62,000 nt of DNA. Origin: Gnetum montanum. Lineage: Eukaryota; Streptophyta; Gnetopsida; Gnetales; Gnetaceae. Shown piece after piece: positions 23,469 to 36,711 of the stretch. Under the pieces are notes generated by a model. The model saw only the letters and a list, made by a program, of their open reading frames with translations. It was not told where the DNA came from and did no database searches. Numbering within the stretch: the first letter of the stretch is position 1; the number at the start of each line of letters is the position of its first letter. The translations under genes were made by a program, and so were the position numbers. The stretch is from positions 312,383 through 374,382 of the forward strand of contig MNCI01000952.1 of assembly GCA_015680685.1 (NCBI GenBank), in the 5' to 3' direction.

Positions 23469-26000
23469 ATGGCTTCAAATAAGGATACATCATCACTTGC
23501 CAAAGAGACAAAAAGGAGCAATGACAAACTCAATGATGAAGAAGAATGGGGGATGTCAATGCAAACTAGAATCACATATGCTCATATTGATCCTTATCAT
23601 CCATATTTTACTTTTATCTTTCATCATGACAGTTAAATGAGGTGGAGAGACATACAAGGCAACATAGTTCTACCTATAGATCAAGTAGCACTTAATATGC
23701 TCCAAAGTACCTTAAGGGGAATGAATTTGAACTAAATCCAGGAAGGGTACCATGTGAGTAAGCACATGACAAGGCCTTATGAACCAATAAAGGAGTAGAT
23801 GAGGAGAAATGCTATCATGGAAATCAAACATGTACATAACAAAGGGAAGTAGGTTAACACTTTTGTTGTCTTGGAAGAACTCGATGTTGATGCATTTATT
23901 ACAGAACAACTTCATTAGAATGATGAAGAACCTTCAAAACCACCTATCATCAAACTTGAGGAACATGTCAAAGTTCAACTACATTCTACTCCAGCAAAGA
24001 CACCTAAGAGGAAGGTTATTGACTCCAAGTATAAGTAGGACTTAAGGCTAAGACTTTTTGTCAAATCCTACAAAGGAGAATATTAAAGTCATGAAAGGAG
24101 GATAAGCCAACATCATTCTCCTGCCACCTCATCTACATCATCATGATCATCAATGAACTTTGACAGAAGGAGACAAAGGTACCAAGACCATGACAGGGAG
24201 GAAAGGACTCATGATTATCATGACCACCATCCAAGGGACTTTGATATAGAAGATGAAGACTATGGGCAGAGAAGATGAAGGGATTGAAGAGAGGATCAAG
24301 AAAGTTATGAGCACAGAAGGGGGTACTACTACAATAGAGCACACGAACCTGATCATGATGATGAACATCTAGGAAGTTGTACATATATCAACTAGGCACA
24401 AGAGGGATAGTTGTATCAAATGGTTTGATATGAATAACATGCTAAGATTTGATGGTGGTTATAATGTTGATCCACAACACCACCTCCAAGCATTCCATGA
24501 TGCCTGCGCCCTACAAAATATTGAAAGTGATTGACAGAAGTTGAAGTTGTTTCCACAAACACCTATGAAAGGGGCTAAGAGTTGGTATAGATTACTTGAA
24601 CCTAAATCGATTAGAAAATGGAGTACCATGCTAGAAATTTTCAATTACAAATATCAAACCTACTCATAGATGCCCAATTTAAGGAAACAAATCCAAGGAT
24701 GGAAGTAAGGGGCTCATGAAACCCTTGATGCAACAGTGGGTAGGTATTATTCACTATTGCATAGATGCCCAGGTCGTGGATTTTTACAATGGGAACAACT
24801 AAGGCACATTGCAGATGGGTTACGAAACAAGACCAGAGAAACCCTTAGGGTTTATGCCCAAGGTTGATTATTTGCAATGATTGCCCATCGAATCTAGAGA
24901 TTGATTAACTAAGTGGCGAAGGAAGAAGGTGAGTTAAGAAAGAGGGAATTAGCAGAAGAATATAATAGAGATCCATCCATCAGAAAAAGAGATGCATGAG
25001 TTGTAACACACAAGAGGAAGAAACCTTGGAATAGGTAATTCAAAAGAAGATTCTATCAATTCAGAAATCTATAACTGACATTGTAGCAAACATAGAGAAA
25101 CTGTCGGACTTAGTTGATGAAAAATTTGCAATAGCATTGAAAATTATGGAGGAGAGAATGGAACACGCCTTTGGAAAAGGCAAGGATAAGAAAAAGAAGA
25201 AAGATTTTGAACAAAAGGGCAAAGTGGCTTTAGTGGTTGAGTGTTTAGACACAAGCTTCATCAATGAGAAGGAATGTGCCATGTGCTAGTATGAACATCC
25301 CAAGGGATGTTGTCCAGTAATGACACATTTATAGGAGATAGGGGCATATGCACTTAATCCTAGATTTGTTAAGAAACAAATGCTTAGAAAGTTACCTTAT
25401 CCTCAAGGTAACTACAGGCAGAACTTCCAACCAACATACTATCTTAGTAGAGCTTTGCCACAACCACAAAAGTAGTACTATCAGCAGTGGCAATAACCCC
25501 AATTGTGGGCCATGTTGCCACCTCACCAACAATATCCATATCAGCAGCCATATCTATATGGATATTTTGTATAATGCCCAATCTCTCTTGGTGATGCAAC
25601 TATCCAAACTCCACAATATTACCCAACTGAGTACCATAGACCAATGTTGCCAAGAATAGATCCAAACTCATATATGCATCCATCAATAGCTAGTTCAACC
25701 CAACATTTGAATTCTTTACCACTAGTGCCACCTCCTGTCGTGTAGGGGGACTGCCATCACAACTGTAGTAGAAAAGTGCAACAAGGGTAGTTAGTACGCA
25801 AGAGGAGGTAATCACATGCAAATCACAACCCAAGAAATGATTATTCTTTCGAATGAGTCTTGAAAAGATTCAACAGATGGGGAACACATCTAGTTCCACC
25901 CCATTCACATCAATCCTCCTCAACACAACAAGCTTCCATCTTTGTTAAAACCAAATGTCACAACTGTCATGCTTACCCAAACAATCATTCATTGAATAAA
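23469..26000 (+). pseudogene. gag of D
   Basis: Begins MASNKDTSS at 23469. The early motif AHIDPYHPYFTFIFHHD matches the starts of B and E. The capsid core (24430-24880) reads MLRFDGGYNVDPQHHLQAFH, SWYRLLEPKSI, MLEIFNYKYQTY and IADGLRNKTRETL, the Retrotrans_gag pattern. It is followed by a coiled-coil and Gln/Pro/Tyr-rich tail. Stops, many of them TAG or TAA, and frameshifts break it. Confidence 0.8.
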
Positions 26001-26039
26001 GGCAAGAGCCCTTCCACAAAAGTAAATTGATCCAAGAAG

Positions 26040-26492
26040 TCTCTTATTTTACCTTCAGATAGTAGGTTTGAAACCATGCAAGGCTCTACTTGATTTCAGG
26101 TTAGGAGTAAACTTTATCTCACAAGACATGTATCAGGCTTAGAATATCATCATTAAAGAAGAGTAAAGAAGAGTAATATCTGGTTAGAGCTTGCGGACTA
26201 GTCCATCATAGTTCCACTAGGGCAAGTGGATGATGGGATTATAACCATAAGTGATTGGTCTTACCTTCCATATTTTCTAGTAATCCATGTTGGTAAAAAT
26301 AAGGGAGAATTTCAAATTATCATGGGAAGAGCTTGGCTTAAAACTATTGATGCTAAGCTTGGGATTTGTGACTTGTCCTTGGAGATTTTCAAAGAAGATG
26401 AAGCTGGTATTATACAAAGACAAAGAATTCCATGTATCGCATACAATGATAATAGGTGCAATTGCGTGCAAAGAATATGGGCTATCAAATGA
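26040..26492 (+). pseudogene. Protease of D
   Basis: KPCKALLDFRLGVNFISQDMY (split here as KPCKALLDF and RLGVNFIS) marks the retropepsin active-site region, with DFR replacing D-S/T-G. The C-terminal half is 26226-26492, with FLVIHVGKNKGEFQIIMG and RAWLKTIDA. The catalytic triad is lost. Confidence 0.75.
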
Positions 26493-26989
26493 GAAGATAT
26501 TGGGGCATGCAATGAATGTGTAGAAGAAATATGTGTGTAAAAATGTCTGTATGTGGTAGTCACATAGCAAGAAGGCACCCAGTGATTGATCACAAATGAA
26601 GAAACTCAATCCAAAAAGTACATGGAACCAACAAAACAAATTGTTAGTGCCTACATTGAAGAGATTGATAATTTGGAATAATTAAGGAAAAGACACTCCT
26701 ATCCACGAATGAGTTAAGAAGAAGAGATAGATTGGGGACAACGGGAGATTCTAGATACTATGGAACTAGAATTGTTGGAACTAAAGGTCCTACTAGCAAC
26801 ATTGGAATATGCTTTTCAAAATTACAAAAAGTTAGTCATAATCAATACCAACTTAAAAGAAGAACAGAAGCAGAAGTTGCTAGAAGTGATTAACAAATGG
26901 CCTACAACATTTGTGTGGTCTTACGATGTGGAATTTATTCAAGAATCTATCAATATTAGATATATATTGATCCAACAGTTAAACCACAA

Positions 26990-28250
26990 TGCCAACCCCA
27001 ATGAAGGCTTGATCCTAAACTAAAAGAAGTAGTTAAGCAAGAGTTAAAGAAATTGCTAAAGGTAGGATTTATCTATCCTATTGTGGATAGTGAATGGGTT
27101 AGTCCCTTAGTGATTATTCCAAAGGAGGACAAATGACAGGTTTGCATTAACTTCTAGATGTTGAATGCTAGGATCACTTCCCTCTACCATTTGTTGATCC
27201 GGTCTTGGATACCACCGCAGGACATGAGTCTTATAGTTTTTTAGATGGATATAGTGGGTACAATCAAATTTGCAGTGCACCTAAAGACTATGTGAAAATA
27301 ATGCTCACCAATCCATGGGGAATGTTTGCCTACAAATAGATGCCATTTGATCTTTGTAATGAGCCCGCTACGTTGTAGAGACTTATGCTCAGTATCTTCT
27401 AGAAGCATATTGGAAATCGTGTTGAGGTGTTTATGGATAATTTTTCGACATATGGGCTAGATTTCAAGCAAGCATTGGATCGATTAGAGCAAGTATTGAA
27501 AAGATGTGTAAAAATCAATCTCAAGCTCAACTTGGAAAAGAGCCACCTTATGGTCCAGGATGGTATAGTGTTAGGATATAAAATCTCCCAGAAAGGTATC
27601 AAGGTAGATCCTGAGAAGATTAGTCATATAAAATATCACTCAAAGGCCATAGACAGTAAAAGACATGAGATCATTCTTGGCCCACAAAGGATATTATAGA
27701 AGATTTATAGAGAAATTTTCAAAAATAGAAAAATCACTTGTGGAACTCACTAAGAAGAATGCACCTTTCGGATGGATAGAGTCATGCAAAAAGGCATTTG
27801 AAGCTCTAAAGCAGGAGTTAGTTGAAACACTAATCCTTCAAGCTTCAGATTGGTTTAAACCTTTTTACATCATGATCGATGCTTTAAGCTATGTGCTTGG
27901 TGTAGTACTCACACAACTAGATGACAAGAAGAGACCTTATTACATACACTGTGCCAATAGAAGCATCACTAGGGTACAACTGAACTACACCATAATAGAA
28001 AAGGAGCTAATAGCCATGATGTAGGCACTTGAAAAGTTTAGACATTATGTGCTAAGATGTCAAATTTATGTCCACACCGATCATAATGCCATTCGATTTC
28101 TCATGAACAAACTAGCGGTTAGTCCCAGGGTGATAAGATGGCTTGTTATCCTACAAGAATTTGACATCACAATGATTAATAAAAAGGGCATAGAAAATGT
28201 GGTAGCCAATCATCTATCAAGGCTAAAATGGGATTCTGAAGATCAAGCAG
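26990..28250 (+). pseudogene. Reverse transcriptase and RNase H of D
   Basis: RT: KKLLKVGFIYPIVDSEWVSP, FLDGYSGYNQI-like, FDLCNEPATL and VFMDNFSTYG, where the catalytic second Asp of the usual MDD is Asn. After a frame break near 27640, RNase H covers 27800-28240 with FYIMIDALSYVLGVVLTQ, NYTIIEKELIAMM and VHTDHNAIRFLMNKL. Internal stops are at several sites, so it is inactive. Confidence 0.88.
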
Positions 28251-28399
28251 AACATTTATTAGACCAGTTCCTCGATGATAACCTATTTACTGAAACAATG
28301 AAGGCTGTAGGTTCAACAAAGAAGCCATGGATTACAGAATATCTAACCTATTTATCAACACAAGAGCTTCTTGCTGAGTGGAGTAAGAAACAATGGGAA

Positions 28400-29600
28400 T
28401 AGTTCCTTCATATAGAAAAAAGATATATAGAAATCAATGGTAATTTGTACAAGATTTGTGTAGATGGGCTCATTAGATGGTACATGCTAGAGTGTGACCA
28501 ACAGAGAGTCTTGCAAGACATCCATGCAGGACCATGTGGTGGCCACTACACAGGGCGTAGAATGGCACTCAAATTAATGATGGCAAGCTACTTTGGATCT
28601 ACCTTGTTCAGAGATGCCCACACTTTTGTGTAATCTTGTGAGCGATGCCAAAGAGATGGAGGAATTACGGCCAGATATGAAGGACCACAATAATGGATAT
28701 AGCCACTTGAACATTTTGACATATGGGAAATTAATTTTATGGGGTCCATAACACCGATGTTGAATGGAAAAGCATACATAATCGTGATTGTGGATTACTG
28801 TACTAAGTGGGTAGAGGTAGCAGTAGTAAAAGATTGTACAACAAAGATAGCTACCAAATTCTTCCAATGCATGTGGTGAATAGATTTGGAGTACCAAGAA
28901 TGCTCATTTCAAATAACGAGACTTCACTGTTGCTACATTTAAAAAATGCATGCAACAACTTGGGGTGAACCATAAACTAACCATACCATATCATCCCCAA
29001 GCAAATGGTCAAGTTGAAGTGACTAACCAAGAAATTTCTAGGATACTTACTAGGATGGTTAGTAGGTTTAGAAAAGACTGGGCTTATAGGGCATCCTAAA
29101 AACTACCTATAGGGTACTTACCATATGAGTTAGTTTATGCCAAGTTGCCAATGCTCCCGATCTAGGCAGAGCTCCACACTCTAGCTACTACCAGTCAACT
29201 TGATCTTGATTTGAGCTTAGCCCAAAAAGAATGTCTTATGAATCTGAATCTTTTAGATGAAAACAAGCTCGTAGCACTCATGAGTAATGAAGTCCACAAA
29301 CATTACTTCAGACTTAGGCATGCCACATGGATAACGCAAGTAACTATAGAACTAGGTGACAAGGTCCTTTACTATAATCCTAATTGTTTACCCTAAAAAG
29401 CCAAATTTTAGACACTTTGGGAGGGACCATACATTGTTCAAGCTACTTATCCATTTGGTGTGTTACATATTTGCCACTTATCCTATCCACATAAGCTCAT
29501 TCTTGCTAACATCCAACAAGTCAAATTCTACTATGAACATTCCAAGGAATCTACCCAATCTATCCAATTGTCTTCCACTTGTTTTCTCTTTCATTTAACC
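28400..29600 (+). pseudogene. Integrase of D
   Basis: The zinc-binding HHCC region (HAGPCGGHYTGRR, then CERCQRDGG) is at 28525-28665. The core has FDIWEINFMGS, where the first catalytic Asp position is altered, DYCTKWVEVA, and YHPQANGQVEVTNQEIS, with the Glu kept. The C-terminal part has LGDKVLYYNP and LWEGPYIVQATYPFG. The core is broken by stops and a frameshift near 28880. Confidence 0.85.
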
Positions 29601-29639
29601 AATCCTGATAATAATTGTGGGGGTGTCCATTTGAACCTG

Positions 29640-31731
29640 TAGGTACTTCACTAAACTTTTTACTTTTTCATTCTTTTATACTTGTCCATTTCTTAATAAT
29701 TTTCTAATTGTTTCACATTTCCATTCTTTACATCTTTTTTTCCATTTTTGCTATCTTTTTCATATTCTGTTTTCATTTGCTTTGTATGTATACTTTTATT
29801 GGTACTAAAACACATTAATAATAAGGTAATATGTATTCCAATAAGATGAAGATTTCCCTATGTTATTAAGTCATAAGGGACTAATTATTTGCACAATGAG
29901 ACCACAACATTTATCCATTCATTCCATTAATAAGAGGTTCTTACCATGGCCATAATGATATTCTTTTCATCATAAAACTAAGAATAAACTTGTGATCATT
30001 GTGCCTGAACTGAAAAGTGAAGAACCAAGTGGGAATGTCAAGGGTGTGACATCAAGGGGATTTGTGGATTTTCTTAAATTATTGCTATAAGCTCTATCCT
30101 GTTGCTTGGGTTGTATTTTATCCTTGTAGATCTAACAAAAAATAGGAGTAAGACTACAATAAGTCTTGCTTTACCATGTTACTAGAAAGACATGTTACCC
30201 ATGCTTGAAGGTAGTTCTATGGTAAGGTTGACATAGTTAATAAAATAAAATAAAATAAATGCACAAGAATAAATTTCTGGGGGTCCCATTGGAAAGACAT
30301 GTTACACATACAACTTCTCAAGAACTAAAATAATAATAATAATAAAGTGTACAATGAATAAACTCCTTCCTTGGACAATATGCCAAGTGGTAATACTCCT
30401 TGCAACGGTGGTAGTCTTACAGTTGTGACCCCAAGAGATAAAACAATGCGATGTCACTGGAATGTTGTCTAGACTTGATTTGAATCTTGGGTAGAAAAGT
30501 TAATGATTACTTTAACCACTAATAAGACACAAGAATTCATTATGTCTATGGTAAGATACCTCATGCCCCGATTTCTGCAATCCCTTCTAAGTCCATCTCA
30601 TCTCATTGTATGGATAATTATAACTTATGATTTTGTTTAGCATAATGGTATTTTCCCACCTTGGTGATACTAACATGTGTGTTTTGCTAAATAGGCATGC
30701 ATTTCATTTAACTCCTTGAGTGCCTAAGGACACTTTTAGGAGTGGTTATATAACGACATTAAGGGTTGGAGTCTGCTTTGGGAAGGACCCACTTGTATAA
30801 CTATTGTATCCACTTGTATAAATATTGTATCTTATACCTGCCAAGCGATTCCACATCATCTTGAACCTTCCAACAACAATAAATGTCAATAAAAACTTTT
30901 CTTAACATTCAATACATTTGTTCTAACAACATAACTTCGTTACCCATGTCATCCATCTTATCAACACGTAATAATCTTCCATTGCATGAGATTCCTTCTT
31001 TATATACTTTCTATGCTAAATTTTCAAAAAATATGCATCCTTCATAGCCCGAGACCCTCTAAATATGTTTCATATCTTCCAGTAGTTTCAAATGACTTGT
31101 TTTTGTTTAAGGAAAATCAACAGAAAATTTAAAAAATTTTCCTCTCTAATATCAGATCTCCAATATCGTAGCATATGAAAACTATATATACTGAGGGACT
31201 TAGCAAAAATTTTCATTTTCTAACTTTTGAAGAGGGGAGATTTTTTGCCATTTTTCCTTCCAAACTAAGAGCTCTAAGCTTCCAACTTCAAACCCTCATA
31301 ACTCCACACTTGTAGCTTTGACTTCTGTGATTCTTGAAGCTTGTTGATCATGGAGCTCTCAACTTAGTTGTGGGGGTGTGCTTAGTGTGATACTGTAAAA
31401 ATCAAAGTTAGAATTTTCTAACATCTAGAAGGTATTATAAGGGTAAATATGAAGGGAAAAATGAAATTTTTAATAAAAATCAAGCCAAAAATACTTAAAT
31501 AATCCTCTAAATAAACCATACCAACTATTGTGAGCCATAAACAAGAGCAAATTGATAATTATGACGGGGTATAAGGAAATTAACACATATGGGGTTTCTT
31601 TTTGAAAATGTTTCTAACTTTGCAATCATAATAAGCTAAGAATTTGATCTAATTAAAGGTAATAGAAAGGAAAGAAGTTATAAAAATCAAAGTAAACATT
31701 TTACTAATTCTTAAATCCTTGATGATTACAA
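29640..31731 (+). other. Conserved non-coding spacer of D between pol and ORF3
   Basis: No ORF is conserved here, yet blocks match F and E: TGACATCAAGGGGATTTGTG (near 30050), ACATG...CCCATGCTTGAAGG (30190-30211), and GGACCCACTTGTATAA (near 30785). The spacer ends with a promoter-like unit (31145-31190), a possible intron (31443-31731) and the ORF3 ATG at 31732. Confidence 0.7.
31145..31190 (+). promoter_or_regulatory. Internal promoter-like unit of D upstream of ORF3
   Basis: AATATC, AGATCT, AATATCG and CATATG lie just before CTATATATA (31182-31190). The arrangement of short palindromes then TATA copies that of the LTR U3 regions. The same unit occurs at the same place in F (44343-44419) and, with other palindromes, in E. 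Confidence 0.45.
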
Positions 31732-34501
31732 ATGATCTCAAAGAGAGAAGCAATAGGAGGACTCTCATAGCTAGCAGGCAAAAGACTTAGAGGCCATGGA
31801 AGAGGTTGAATAGGAGAATAAGATCCACAAGCAAAACATATGGAGTCGGAGGCTCAATCTTTTAGCATCCATTAGGAAAATTTTGCCACAGGACATTCGA
31901 CCCAGGGGGAGGTAGAAGAATCATAAGCATAAGGACAATGTCTCATGTTGTTACTAGATTGCCTCTAAGCCATCTAAGAGAAATCAATGTTGACTACAGT
32001 CATCATGGAGCTAAACTTTAGCCCATTCATAAATTTATTCTGAAAGTGGTGAGGACACAACTCCAAGCATCATCGTTATAGCCCACACTTTCAAACAACA
32101 GAGAATGGTATTTAGGGGAGACCTATCAATGCTGGCACAGCAAAGGGGAAGATCCCCTAGTTAATATTAAGGGAGTCTCAGTTTCCTATTTGGTTAAGGC
32201 CATAGCTGAAGCCCTTAATGTGCCCAATGAAGGGGCAAGAGTAGCACATCTGTCCACCAGATCAAATATAGACACCAGGAAAATGTGACTGTGAAGGACA
32301 TATGGCAAAGAAGACAAGAAGTATAATGAATTAACTCTTGAAGAAAGAATCTATTTCAAAATTGATACATATCACTTGTATCCCACAAAAAGATTAAATA
32401 GACTATTCATGTATGTAGCCAGAGGAAGTGTGATCCTAATGGGAAAGTATAATGCAAACCTTGCACAACTTTACTTCATGGAGATCCAAAGGTGATTTGA
32501 GGAAAAGAAAGTAGGGAAGTTAACACTTCCATTTCCTTGTCTCATTAGGAAGCTATGTAAATGTGCTAGAATCTTGGGGTACACCAATGATGTCCTCAGG
32601 AAGGCTAACAATGCTTCCTATGTTGAGATGCTCAAGCCAGCATCATCAAAGAATGATCAAGTGGAGGAACAAAGAGACGTTGGAGAAATCACACAAACTA
32701 CTGTACAACAACAACAAACAGGACCCACTGGTCAGCAGTAAGAGCAACAACAATAGTAAGAATAATAGCAACCGCAAGTTCCACCATCGTCACTACAGGA
32801 TTATAGGCCATCAATGAGTCATCTACAATAAATCATTGAGACCATTAGTTGGGGAACTCAAGAGGAGGCCAATTTGTACAAATTCATTGATAGTGCCATC
32901 AGGCCAATTGTTTCCATAGATCCTATTAGTGGACAAATATCATTATAGTCAGGAGGAGAGGCTGAATGGTCATAGTAGATCTTTGGGAATGTTGCATCAT
33001 TTCAAGTGATGCTTGAAATTGGAGAAGGAGCCACAGTCGTGGTTATGTAACACTAGAATGCAATAAGAGCAGTAGAAGTGATCATGAATCACATCAAAGA
33101 ATCTTTTAATGTACTTGTTGTGCCACTAGTGGATTTAGCTAGAGCCAGGGATCCTCAAATGGTAGCTAGCACATCAATGACTCATGCTAATCATGAAGAT
33201 GTGTTAGATTGAATGTTGTAGATTGGGAAAATCATGAAAACTCTTTTAGACATCCCAAGTGATGTCACTATAGTGTAGTTAGAACTAATAACAACCAAGG
33301 GTAAGCTGGTCATGGTAGAAACTAGGGCAAAGCATGCAGAAAATAAAATTCTCATATTGCAGGAAGAGCTTACAACCCTAAGTGTTGAATGTAGAGATCC
33401 TACACAATATGTTGCTTCTAACCAACTAGAGTAGTTTAGAATAAAATAGATCAATTTCCTAATGGAGCAAAATAGGTAGATGGAGAAGGAGAAGGAGAAA
33501 GTGCTATCGAATGCCTCAGTAGTTGAAGCATAGATATATGCACATGCTAAGGCACTCATCCTAGTATAAGAAGAAAATAAACTCATTGTAAATAATACTA
33601 GGTTGATTAATGTAAAGAAGTAGAAAGACATTCTTGAGGAGAGCATCTATCAATTGAGAGAACAAATAAGGATAGTCAACCAAGATATGAGCCGCTTAGC
33701 AAGAGAATACAACCCTCTTAATGGAGGAGGTACACATAATCAAACAGAAATAAGCTATTGGGGTAAGTGCATGGTAGAACAAGGCAAAGAAGCATGAAAG
33801 ACTCAAATAACACTTCTATGATTAGGTAGGTATGTATAAACAAATGAATGAGAAGGAAATCCAGATGGTGAAAGCCCAGATCAATTCCATATCAACACAA
33901 AATCTAGACTAGCAATCCATCTTGGATAGCTATGCTCATGTTCATCAAGCGGAGATAAAAAATAAAGACTTGCAAATAGAAGATCTGAAAGAATTCATGG
34001 GGTTACCTAACCTTCGTTATGCTAACCTAGCCATGTATACAACAGGCAGGCCTTGAAATGAGCTTGAATAGCAAGTAGCAACCACATATGCATTATATGA
34101 AATAGAGTTTGCGGATCAAAAATATGCTCTACAAAAGCTCGATGTAGCAAACTCTGAATTAGAAATAGTCAAGGTTAGTTACTAAGGGTAGAAAGATGTT
34201 GCAACGAACTTGGCCAGAAGGATGTTTGATTATCAGGAGTTACGTAAGATGGGCAGGGCATTTGAAGAAGATAGGATGTAGTTCCCAGCATGGTATGTTA
34301 AAGCCAATTAGATGTTTTCATAGTTACCATGTCCATGGGATGTACCAGCTCCATCACACATTGCATAATAAGTAGAACAGTACATGACCTAAGAATGGAA
34401 GAGGAAAAACTTCAGCCATTGCTTACCAGATACATGTTTCAAAAGCATAATAACAAGGAAAAGCAACCAATGGAGGAGTCACCACCACTAGGCACTACAT
34501 A
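31732..34501 (+). pseudogene. ORF3 of retrotransposon D, degraded
   Basis: Aligns block by block with ORF3 of A and F: IDTYHLYPTKRLNR and LPFPCLIRKLCKCARILG in the transposon-like domain (32340-32600), a Gln-rich linker (32690-32790), the coiled coil (33180-34280) and the tail PCPWDVPAPS (near 34325) to PPPLGTT (34483-34500). Many in-frame stops, mostly TAG, and some frameshifts. Confidence 0.7.
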
Positions 34502-34693
34502 GGCTACATTAAGCTTAGTCAAGTTTTGTTGTTTTGTTTCAATTTGTCTTGTTATAACTTGTGCCAATTTTGTAAACACCATTGCGGCATGTAGTGTCAT
34601 GTATATAGTTAAGTCAATTATGTAAATCTACCTCCCAATTTTGTAAGGACTCTATTCTTATTTTGTTTTAACTCGAAGACAAGTTTCTAGTCA

Positions 34694-34705
34694 GTTGTGG
34701 GGGTA
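34694..34705 (+). other. Polypurine tract of D
   Basis: TTGTGGGGGTA directly abuts the 3' LTR start TGATAAAG. Two similar runs occur upstream, at about 29616 and 31366. Confidence 0.6.
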
Positions 34706-35594
34706 TGATAAAGTTAATTTTTCTTTGGTTATGATATCGTAGATATGATATTGTAACATAAGCTATGTCATCATATATGCGATATCATGGGATGCATGCC
34801 AACCTATAAATATAGCACTTAGGTGCATGGATTCACAAGAAGTTTCATTCCATAGTAGCAGAACTCTTTTAGTTTATTTTTGTGAATTTAGCCTTAAGTA
34901 CTTAGAAGTGTGAATGTCCATAGTGTAATGTCATTTAGTGAATGGAGTCTTTATTCAAACATCTTGTACTTGGGTGCAAGTGTGACCAGCAATAAAGGTC
35001 GAGCTATTTCATACTATTGTCGCATTCTCCTAGTTTACTACTTTAGTTAGAATAATGTTTACCATTTTCACTTAAGACTACTAATTGCTGCTTTCCTAGT
35101 TAATTTTTCACTATTCCATCCATTTCATTTTTATCATTGTTAGTATGTAGAATGGATATGACTGATTTCAAGTGTAAAGTGTGATCATTTGGTATCCCAG
35201 CAGTATTATTGCTTTGTTCACCCATTAGCGAAATACTTGGTAATCCCTATAACAATTACATAAGTCCAAGATATGTACGGAAAATTAGGAATGAATATCC
35301 ATCATCATAGGATAGAATAGATTTGTTTACTATTTTACTTAGACTTAAAAACTGCTTCCATTTCATCATGTTCACTAGGAGTAGCAATGGCCCAACAATG
35401 TCAATTATCATATACCTTAATGTGAGCTAAACCATACACATAGACTTCACTAGCTCCATGTGATAAGACAACAGTCTCAAACTTTAAAAAATTGCTAGCA
35501 TAATTACATTGCCTCATCCACGGATTACAATCTGGTTGCATGTGAATGCTTGTGACTTGTATGGTTGCGTGTTGGATTGCTCCACCGCTTATTA
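34706..35594 (+). repeat. 3' LTR of retrotransposon D
   Basis: Matches 22476-23334 along its length with scattered substitutions. TATAAATATAG is near 34806. The end TTATTA at 35594 is a decayed CTCATCA, followed by the target duplication GTGAC. Confidence 0.88.
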
Positions 35595-35599
35595 GTGAC

Positions 35600-36706
35600 C
35601 ATATGATGCTATAAAAATGTGGTTGTTAGGTGCATATTGATAGGTAGGACTACATTGGAAGATGTTGCATATGCAAAGTCACATTGCCAAAAATGTGATG
35701 TTACAACAACCTATGAAAGATTGTAATTTTCATTATTCAAAAGAAGATGATGCTCACGTATAATTTATGAATAAAGGGAAGATTCATAGATGTAGTAATT
35801 GAAATTGCAACTGATATTATCAATGGTAAAAAAGGGAGATTGCCTTTCTAGCATTTGTGTTATGTTGTTATCCACTGTTTGGAATACTAGGTCTTCTCAC
35901 TCAACATGTACATTTCTCAAAACATGTTGATGGTGATAATTTTGTGAGCTTTAAAAAGTAGCTTTTGCTGCATTGATCTTAGGCACTCAATTCATAAATC
36001 CTAGGGGCTAACACTTTTATTATGTCCTTGGACCCTTGAGATCTATCTGATAGAAGAAATATACATAGAATGAGTCATAAAGACTTCATTGATAAAGTTA
36101 TTAACTTTCCTTGGCACTATTTGAAAAAATTCATTTAAGTTGTTAGTTGTAATTTGCTATCTTTAGTGAATGTGCCCAAGCATTTGGTGAATTTGCTATT
36201 AATTTCCTAGCTAGAATTCAATTAAGATCTACTTGCTTAGTTGCAATAGTAAAAAGGTATTCATTAATTTGTGTACCATATACTATGATTTTAGTTTCTT
36301 TGAACATTAATGTTTATTCCTAAGTATTGATGTTGACAAAATTCATATAAAATAATAATCATTTGTTGGAGACCCTTCAAATTTGAGATGAGAGCAACAT
36401 GATTAGCATATAGTAAGATATTTGTAGGGAAGTCACCTACGATAACTAAGCATCTAACTAAAATTTTAGGTATCCAAACCTCTAGTTCATTATTAAAACT
36501 ACCAAAAATGTAGGGAATGGGGGAGAGCTTTGTTTCACATTGATACCACTTTATAGTAACATGCTATCTTGGTAGTCATTATTTATGATTTAGATTTACA
36601 CGTCCTTGTATAAATTTTGAATAGCAGGGAATAATGCAAATGAAGTATTTAAAATTGAAATTGAAATTTTTACTTATATCCATTGATATTCCTTGCATCT
36701 ATTAGA
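35600..36706 (-). pseudogene. LINE (non-LTR) reverse transcriptase, 3' part
   Basis: On the minus strand the order is AIQNLYKDV, SPIPYIFGSFNNELEVW, then ILLYANHVALISNLKGLQQM near 36420-36350, then LYEFCQ and INVQRN. This is the LINE RT pattern (LYADD...LI.....LQ), with YANH replacing YADD. The upstream part of the same RT lies at 58939-59030, because E inserted between them. The downstream end near 35600 abuts D. Confidence 0.75.
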
Positions 36707-36711
36707 CCAAT

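Larger units (their letters stand above)
22476..35594 (+). mobile_element. Retrotransposon D, complete 13.1 kb Athila-like element with ORF3
   Basis: Order: 5' LTR (22476-23334), PBS (23336-23353), gag, protease, RT, RNase H, integrase, spacer (29640-31731), ORF3 (31732-34501), PPT (34694-34705), 3' LTR (34706-35594). Flanks are GTGAT (22471-22475) and GTGAC (35595-35599), a 5 bp target duplication with one change. All ORFs are broken by stops and frameshifts. It is the reference for the family's full layout. The 3' LTR terminus has decayed from CTCATCA to CTTATTA. Confidence 0.9.
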
